From Nitrososphaeraceae archaeon (GTDB lineage: Archaea; Thermoproteota; Nitrososphaeria; Nitrososphaerales; Nitrososphaeraceae): 8,994 bases of DNA. Positions 5,852 to 8,994 of the stretch are shown piece by piece. Below the pieces are notes generated by a model, which was not told where the DNA came from, made no database searches, and saw nothing but the letters and a program-made list of their open reading frames with translations. Each line of letters begins with the position of its first letter. Position 1 is the first letter of the stretch. Where the stretch lies: NCBI GenBank assembly GCA_029240395.1, contig JAREAJ010000031.1, positions 1-8,994 on the forward strand. The letters are read 5' to 3'. Made by a program: the position numbers and the translations under genes.

Positions 5852-5989
5852 ATGGATGACGACCAAGGAGAACCGGGGCTTGATTACAATGAGCCAAACC
5901 TAAACCCATTGGTATGCGACTTGTGCAAGAGAACTTTCAAGAGTTTGGATCAGTTAGGGGAACATCAGAAAAAAGAACATGATATGTAG
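5852..5989 (+). CDS. 45-residue single C2H2 zinc-finger microprotein
   Basis: A short gene easily missed by length cut-offs. The 45-residue product has an acidic N terminus (about 1-20, opening MDDDQGEP) followed by one textbook C2H2 finger: C22-x2-C25, x12, H38-x4-H43. The hydrophobic core residues also fit: F29 three residues after C25, L35 two residues before H38. The chain ends two residues after the last histidine, so the finger is almost the whole protein. Small single-finger proteins are known in archaea, some in regulation; nucleic-acid or protein binding here is inferred. A TATA-like box lies 26 bases upstream and a run of T-tracts follows the stop. It is divergent from the small TOPRIM gene across 130 bases. 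Confidence 0.8.
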   Translation: MDDDQGEPGLDYNEPNLNPLVCDLCKRTFKSLDQLGEHQKKEHDM

Positions 5990-5996
5990 CTGACCG

Positions 5997-6055
5997 AATT
6001 TTTGTCACCGGTTTTCTCAACGCTCTGCCGACTTTTCATATTTTTCGGTTTTTTC
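5997..6055 (+). terminator. Multiple T-tracts after the C2H2 gene
   Basis: Downstream of the stop at 5989 there are five T-rich runs within about 60 bases (near 5999-6003, 6012-6015, 6033-6036, 6041-6045 and 6049-6054). Clusters of U-tracts without a strong hairpin are typical of archaeal intrinsic termination. Two of the runs belong to an imperfect direct repeat (6009-6021 and 6046-6058). Confidence 0.5.
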
Positions 6056-6058
6056 AAC
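6009..6058. repeat. 13-bp near-identical direct repeat
   Basis: CGGTTTTCTCAAC at 6009-6021 and CGGTTTTTTCAAC at 6046-6058, 12 of 13 bases identical, start-to-start 37 bases. Location is the non-coding region between the C2H2 gene and tatA. Meaning unknown; may only reflect repeated termination signals. Confidence 0.5.
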
Positions 6059-6080
6059 ACGGGCTCGAGCGTAATATTGC

Positions 6081-6108
6081 TGGCAAAAAGCTGGATAATT
6101 TTTTGCCA
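6081..6108. repeat. Perfect 9-bp inverted repeat upstream of tatA
   Basis: TGGCAAAAA (6081-6089) and TTTTTGCCA (6100-6108), separated by 10 bases. It could be an RNA hairpin ending the C2H2 transcript or a protein-binding site; it is about 60 bases upstream of the tatA TATA-like box. No T-tract follows it on the plus strand, which argues against a classical hairpin terminator in that direction. Confidence 0.55.
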
Positions 6109-6166
6109 CTTCATAATAACTAATCGGCCCGATTTGGGAAGGCTTTAGAAGTGCCTAGTTGCAAAA

Positions 6167-6180
6167 CTTAAAATTTTTAA
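6167..6180 (+). promoter_or_regulatory. TATA-like region of tatA
   Basis: CTTAAAATTTTTAA, whose T5A2 core is centred near 6177. A transcript would begin near 6203-6206, a few bases before the possible starts of tatA. Confidence 0.48.
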
Positions 6181-6207
6181 TCGGTATCATCAGGTTGTAG
6201 GATTCAT

Positions 6208-6561
6208 GTGGAATTCAACATGCTTCTGATGAATATAGGGGCCTCTGAATGGGTGATTATTGTCCTGCTCCTCATATTTTTAGTTGCGGGTTCTAATAAG
6301 CTCTCAAGCTTGGCAAGATTACTGGGGCGTGCTACTGGGGAATACGAGAAGGCCAGGGAAATGATCCAAAACGAGAAGGATAACTCTCGTTCTGCCGAGT
6401 CAAATATTTCAGCATCATCCTCTGTGCCAAGAATTGTAGGTCCGGTCGGCTCTGAGCGAGAGAAACTGGAGACCATTGCAAGATCCCTTGGCATAGAGGA
6501 GGCCGAGCTCACAGAGGATCAGCTACGCTCATTAATTTCACGCAAAATCAAGAAAAGCTAG
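6208..6561 (+). CDS. tatA: TatA/TatB-like subunit of the twin-arginine protein translocase
   Basis: Single-span membrane protein that forms the pore or membrane-weakening assembly for export of folded proteins carrying twin-arginine signals, working with TatC (not in this window). A transmembrane helix covers about residues 14-28 (EWVIIVLLLIFLVAG), then a hinge and an amphipathic helix (KLSSLARLLGRATGEYEKA, 31-49), then a charged soluble tail with a polar linker and a helical end (83-117). The usual hinge Phe-Gly is Ala-Gly here (28-29) and the usual KLP is KLS. Start choice is open: GTG 6208 (117 residues), ATG 6220 or ATG 6229 (110 residues). ATG 6229, giving MNIGASEW, resembles the normal compact TatA N terminus. 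An out-of-frame ATG at 6206 opens a 7-codon frame that ends on the ATG 6229 (TGATG). Confidence 0.85.
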   Translation: MEFNMLLMNIGASEWVIIVLLLIFLVAGSNKLSSLARLLGRATGEYEKAREMIQNEKDNSRSAESNISASSSVPRIVGPVGSEREKLETIARSLGIEEAELTEDQLRSLISRKIKKS

Positions 6562-6619
6562 TATCAAAGCTGCATCAATCTATTAATTATACGCTAAAGA
6601 ACTGGGGAATGCGTCGCTA

Positions 6620-6669
6620 ATTTAAGCTCAACACAGTCAAATTCCTCTTGTCTCGTTCAAAGCTTAAAT
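6620..6669. repeat. Perfect 9-bp inverted repeat in the gdhA promoter region
   Basis: ATTTAAGCT (6620-6628) and AGCTTAAAT (6661-6669), 32 bases apart. The right arm carries the TATA-like box of gdhA. The left arm has a TATA-like TTTAAGC too, 24 bases before the TTG at 6648. It could be a paired binding site for a regulator of glutamate dehydrogenase or a duplicated promoter element. Confidence 0.5.
6661..6669 (+). promoter_or_regulatory. TATA-like box of gdhA
   Basis: AGCTTAAAT, centred about 27 bases before ATG 6693. The distance fits a leaderless transcript starting at or just before that ATG, and would make the longer TTG-started reading frame untranscribed at its beginning. Confidence 0.55.
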
Positions 6670-6692
6670 ACACCAGATTTTTCCTGAATAAT

Positions 6693-7964
6693 ATGATGTC
6701 AGAACCTATGGGCAGCAATATTATAAACCCTTTTGAAGTTGCCCTCACGCAACTTGACGAAGCAGCCAAGATAGTTGGAATCGATAGAGGGATGCACGAT
6801 GTTCTAGCTCAGCCAAAGCGTGTTCTCACCGTATCTCTCCCGACTCGAATGGACAATGACGAAATTCGAGTTTTCACTGGATTCAGATCTCAGCACAGCG
6901 ACGCACGCGGACCATTTAAGGGCGGCATAAGATATCATCCGCAGGTCAGTATCGACGAAGTAAAGGCCCTTTCGATGTGGATGACTTGGAAGTGTGCTAT
7001 TGCAGATATACCCTATGGCGGCGGAAAAGGCGGAATTATTTGCAATCCAAAGGAGATGTCAATTGGGGAACTTGAACGAATGACTCGACGTTATGCTTAT
7101 GCAATTGCAGATATAATTGGACCTCGCACTGATATTCCTGCGCCCGATGTATATACCGGTGGCAAGGAAATGTCATGGATAATGGATACGTACTCTGCTC
7201 TCAAGGGTAATTTTGTTCAACCTGAAGTCATAACCGGTAAGCCACTGGCGATAGGGGGGTCATTGGGAAGGAACGAGGCAACAGGAAGGGGCTTGTCATT
7301 TACAGTTAGAGAGGCTGCAAAGAAACTTGGGATTGGCTTACAAACAGCGAATGTCGCGGTGCAAGGATTCGGAAACGCCGGTCAGTTTGCTGCCCAGCTT
7401 GTCGAGGAGCAGGGCGCTAAAGTTGTGGCTGTGTCTGATTCTCAGGGAGGTGTTTACAACAAGAATGGAATCCATATTGGTTCGCTCAGAAAGCACAAGG
7501 AAAAGACTGGTTCTGTGGTGGGATTTCCAGAATCACGATCAATTTCTAATGACGAAATACTGGAGACTGATTGCACAATCTTGATTCCTGCTGCTCTTGA
7601 AAACCAAATAACCAAGAAAAACGCGAACAAGGTTAAAGCAAAAATGGTCGCCGAAGCTGCAAATGGCCCCACAACTCCTGAAGCTGACGAAATATTGTAT
7701 AAAAATGAGACTTTGGTTATTCCAGATGTTCTTGCCAATGGTGGAGGAGTTACCGTTTCATATTTTGAATGGCTACAGAATCTACGAAGAGAATATTGGA
7801 CTGAGGACCAGGTTAATGGTATGCTGGACAGAAATGTAACTAAAGCATTCGCAGATGTATACGAGACTCATGAAAAATACCAAGTTAATATGAGAAAGGC
7901 AAGCATAGCACTTGCAGTCGGCAGGGTAGCAGAAGCAATAAAGATTAGGGGTCTTTGGCCTTAG
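6693..7964 (+). CDS. gdhA: Glutamate dehydrogenase
   Basis: Cytosolic hexameric enzyme that interconverts 2-oxoglutarate plus ammonium and glutamate with NAD(P)H, a main point of ammonium assimilation. Numbered from ATG 6693 (423 residues, normal archaeal length), the substrate residues are all present with the spacing of the well-studied clostridial enzyme: K76 in FKGG, K100, catalytic K112 in PYGGGKGG and D152 in PAPD. The Rossmann motif is GFGNAG (225-230), and LIPAALENQIT (297-307), EAANGPTTPEA and LANGGGVTVSYFEW (348-361) follow. An in-frame TTG at 6648 would add 15 residues; the ATG is preferred because of the TATA box at 6661-6669 and family length. Cofactor preference cannot be decided by eye. 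It is a single-gene unit between tatA and the convergent Fe-S carrier. Confidence 0.96.
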   Translation: MMSEPMGSNIINPFEVALTQLDEAAKIVGIDRGMHDVLAQPKRVLTVSLPTRMDNDEIRVFTGFRSQHSDARGPFKGGIRYHPQVSIDEVKALSMWMTWKCAIADIPYGGGKGGIICNPKEMSIGELERMTRRYAYAIADIIGPRTDIPAPDVYTGGKEMSWIMDTYSALKGNFVQPEVITGKPLAIGGSLGRNEATGRGLSFTVREAAKKLGIGLQTANVAVQGFGNAGQFAAQLVEEQGAKVVAVSDSQGGVYNKNGIHIGSLRKHKEKTGSVVGFPESRSISNDEILETDCTILIPAALENQITKKNANKVKAKMVAEAANGPTTPEADEILYKNETLVIPDVLANGGGVTVSYFEWLQNLRREYWTEDQVNGMLDRNVTKAFADVYETHEKYQVNMRKASIALAVGRVAEAIKIRGLWP

Positions 7965-8023
7965 GATTGGCCTGTAACGAGACAATCCTTCTGCCTTATT
8001 TTAGGGTTGAGATTAATTTTTTT
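7963..8023 (+). terminator. Hairpin and T7 tract at the end of gdhA
   Basis: AGGATTG (7963-7969, overlapping the stop codon) pairs perfectly with CAATCCT (7983-7989) across a 13-base loop. A T-rich stretch follows and ends with seven T at 8017-8023, which overlaps the stop codon of the convergent Fe-S carrier gene. The T-tract is the likelier termination point in an archaeon. Confidence 0.45.
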
Positions 8024-8375
8024 AGCCGTCAGTTGAGAAGGAATGTCCACAGGAGCAGCTCTTGGTCACATTTGGATTGTTTATTTTAAACCCTGAGCCC
8101 ATCAAGCTTTCGATATAGTCAACATTGGCGCCTTTCAGGTAGTTTTGACTATAGCTATCTATCAAAACCTTAACTCCATTTTGTTCTAGTACGTAGTCAT
8201 CTTCATCTGATTTTTCTTCAAATCCCATTCCGTACGATAGTCCGGAACATCCTCCTCCAGAAACGTACACGCGTAGGAACAAATTATCTTTACCTTCTTG
8301 CTTCATAAATTCTGATACCTTTTCTGCGGCCTTAGGAGTAATAGTTATAATTTGACTTTGTTGAGCGCTTTCCAT
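8022..8375 (-). CDS. A-type iron-sulphur carrier protein (IscA/ErpA/HesB family)
   Basis: Small protein that holds and delivers iron-sulphur clusters to target enzymes. From ATG 8375 it has 117 residues, within the usual 105-120. The three cluster-binding cysteines are at C43 (SGGGCSGLSYGMGF), C107 and C109 (KSCSCGHSFSTDG), with the family spacing of 64 and 2. The frame stays open up to 8423, giving 16 more residues, but those are not family-like and run through a TATA-like stretch, so ATG 8375 is preferred. It lies 57 bases downstream of the acyl-CoA synthetase on the same strand but has its own promoter-like element. Which target enzymes it serves is unknown. The exact subfamily (IscA, SufA or ErpA) cannot be fixed by eye. 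Confidence 0.92.
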   Translation of the reverse strand: MESAQQSQIITITPKAAEKVSEFMKQEGKDNLFLRVYVSGGGCSGLSYGMGFEEKSDEDDYVLEQNGVKVLIDSYSQNYLKGANVDYIESLMGSGFKINNPNVTKSCSCGHSFSTDG

Positions 8376-8390
8376 TACAGATGTTTTTAC

Positions 8391-8402
8391 ATATAAATAT
8401 AA
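8391..8402 (-). promoter_or_regulatory. TATA-like box of the iron-sulphur carrier gene
   Basis: Minus-strand TTATATTTATAT, lying about 16-27 bases before ATG 8375, consistent with a leaderless or nearly leaderless message. It supports independent transcription from the upstream synthetase gene. Confidence 0.48.
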
Positions 8403-8432
8403 TAAGCTTTCCCAACAAACCACGAATCTTTT

Positions 8433-8994
8433 TTAATGTTGTTTCTCAGGTTGGGGAGTGTTTTGCCTGTTACTAGCGATATTAGCCCATTTGGCAATAC
8501 TTCCTGCAGCGGTGGCCCATGTTGTAACAGAATGGTAGACTGGGACATTTGTATCTTCTATACGCTTTGAGATTTTTTGGGTGAAGGGTCCACCCATTGC
8601 ACCTACCAGAATTGGCTTTTTTCGCTGCTTCTGAAATCCTTGGAGAATATCAACAATAGTTTCTTCTAATGGATCATCTTGAAACACAAACCATGGCATT
8701 ATTATGTCCACATTGGGGTCGTCCATAAAGGCTTGAATTGCATACCTATAGTCATCCGCTGTAGCGGATCCGGTGATATCGCAGGGATTTCCTATTACAT
8801 AAGTAGGAGGGTAGTGTTCCTTTAGCTTTGCTAGGGTATTGCTGCTGATCTCCGCGACGGCCAGCCCGAGCCTTTCAAAGTTATCTATTGCTGCGATGAC
8901 TGGTCCGGCTCCATTAGTAATCATAGCAACTCTGTTGCCCTTTGGTACTGGTTGCCATGTAAGCGCCTTGAGAGATCCTGTAAGCTCTTCATAA
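8433..8994 (-). CDS. ADP-forming acyl-CoA synthetase, C-terminal part (5' end outside the window)
   Basis: The frame is open to the window edge, so 186 C-terminal residues are visible and the true start lies beyond 8994; the ATG at 8924 is internal. The visible part matches the third domain of the alpha region of NDP-forming acyl-CoA synthetases (acetyl-CoA synthetase and relatives): KGNRVAMITNGAGPVIAAID, then GLAVAEISSNT, IGNPCDITGSATADDYRYA, and the final VPVYHSVTTWATAAGSIAKWA. These enzymes make or use acyl-CoA with ATP/ADP through a phosphohistidine that would be upstream. No ATP-grasp domain follows, so it is either a separate alpha subunit or a fusion with the ATP-grasp domain first. 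In ammonia-oxidising archaea such enzymes act on 3-hydroxypropionate or 4-hydroxybutyrate in carbon fixation; that role is possible but not demonstrated by this fragment. Confidence 0.83.
   Translation of the reverse strand, partial: YEELTGSLKALTWQPVPKGNRVAMITNGAGPVIAAIDNFERLGLAVAEISSNTLAKLKEHYPPTYVIGNPCDITGSATADDYRYAIQAFMDDPNVDIIMPWFVFQDDPLEETIVDILQGFQKQRKKPILVGAMGGPFTQKISKRIEDTNVPVYHSVTTWATAAGSIAKWANIASNRQNTPQPEKQH

Noticed and set aside
6204..6512. 102-codon minus-strand frame opposite tatA
   Set aside because: Complementary shadow of the TatA frame, with low-complexity serine-rich content and no promoter.
6645..6668. GTTCAAAGC resembling a tRNA T-arm near gdhA
   Set aside because: No matching acceptor stem, D-arm or anticodon arm can be built around it.

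Overview
The window is archaeal chromosomal DNA, most likely from a member of the Nitrososphaerota (Thaumarchaeota, the ammonia-oxidising archaea group). Evidence for Archaea: the eukaryote-like ribosomal proteins L39e and L31e, an archaeal DnaG, a CTP-dependent riboflavin kinase fused to a winged helix (RbkR), a RibL-type nucleotidyltransferase, and TATA-like boxes about 22-30 nt upstream of several start codons, the pattern of leaderless archaeal mRNAs. The narrower assignment is an inference. It rests on the general look of the proteins, the 83-residue Cys/His protein, and a fragment of an ADP-forming acyl-CoA synthetase, a family this group uses in the 3-hydroxypropionate/4-hydroxybutyrate carbon-fixation cycle.

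Layout. On the minus strand at the left, a small ribosomal operon (L39e then L31e) runs into a 3' region with hairpins and a terminator-like element. A divergent plus-strand gene encodes a small Cys/His protein of unknown function. It converges on a minus-strand GyaR-type 2-hydroxyacid dehydrogenase. Next is a flavin cofactor block: ribL (plus; FMN to FAD) converges on rbkR (minus; riboflavin to FMN) so tightly that both stop codons share one CTAG. rbkR lies 8 nt downstream of dnaG, and a small TOPRIM gene lies upstream of dnaG on the same strand. The small TOPRIM gene is divergent from a 45-residue single C2H2 zinc-finger protein. Then come a TatA-like translocase subunit and glutamate dehydrogenase on the plus strand. 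An A-type iron-sulphur carrier and the C-terminal part of an ADP-forming acyl-CoA synthetase follow on the minus strand; the last one runs off the right edge.

How they work together: most genes are housekeeping (translation, RNA/DNA processing, flavin, nitrogen and Fe-S metabolism). The most interesting points are the flavin block, with a similar short inverted repeat (TACT-N8/9-AGTA) in front of ribL and in front of dnaG-rbkR; the overlooked C2H2 microprotein; the two neighbouring TOPRIM genes; the conserved-looking Cys/His protein; and several inverted repeats in intergenic regions. Start codons of gdhA, the iron-sulphur carrier and L39e are moved downstream from the longest open frame on the basis of TATA spacing and family length. 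I found no tRNA, rRNA, CRISPR array, insertion sequence or phage gene.
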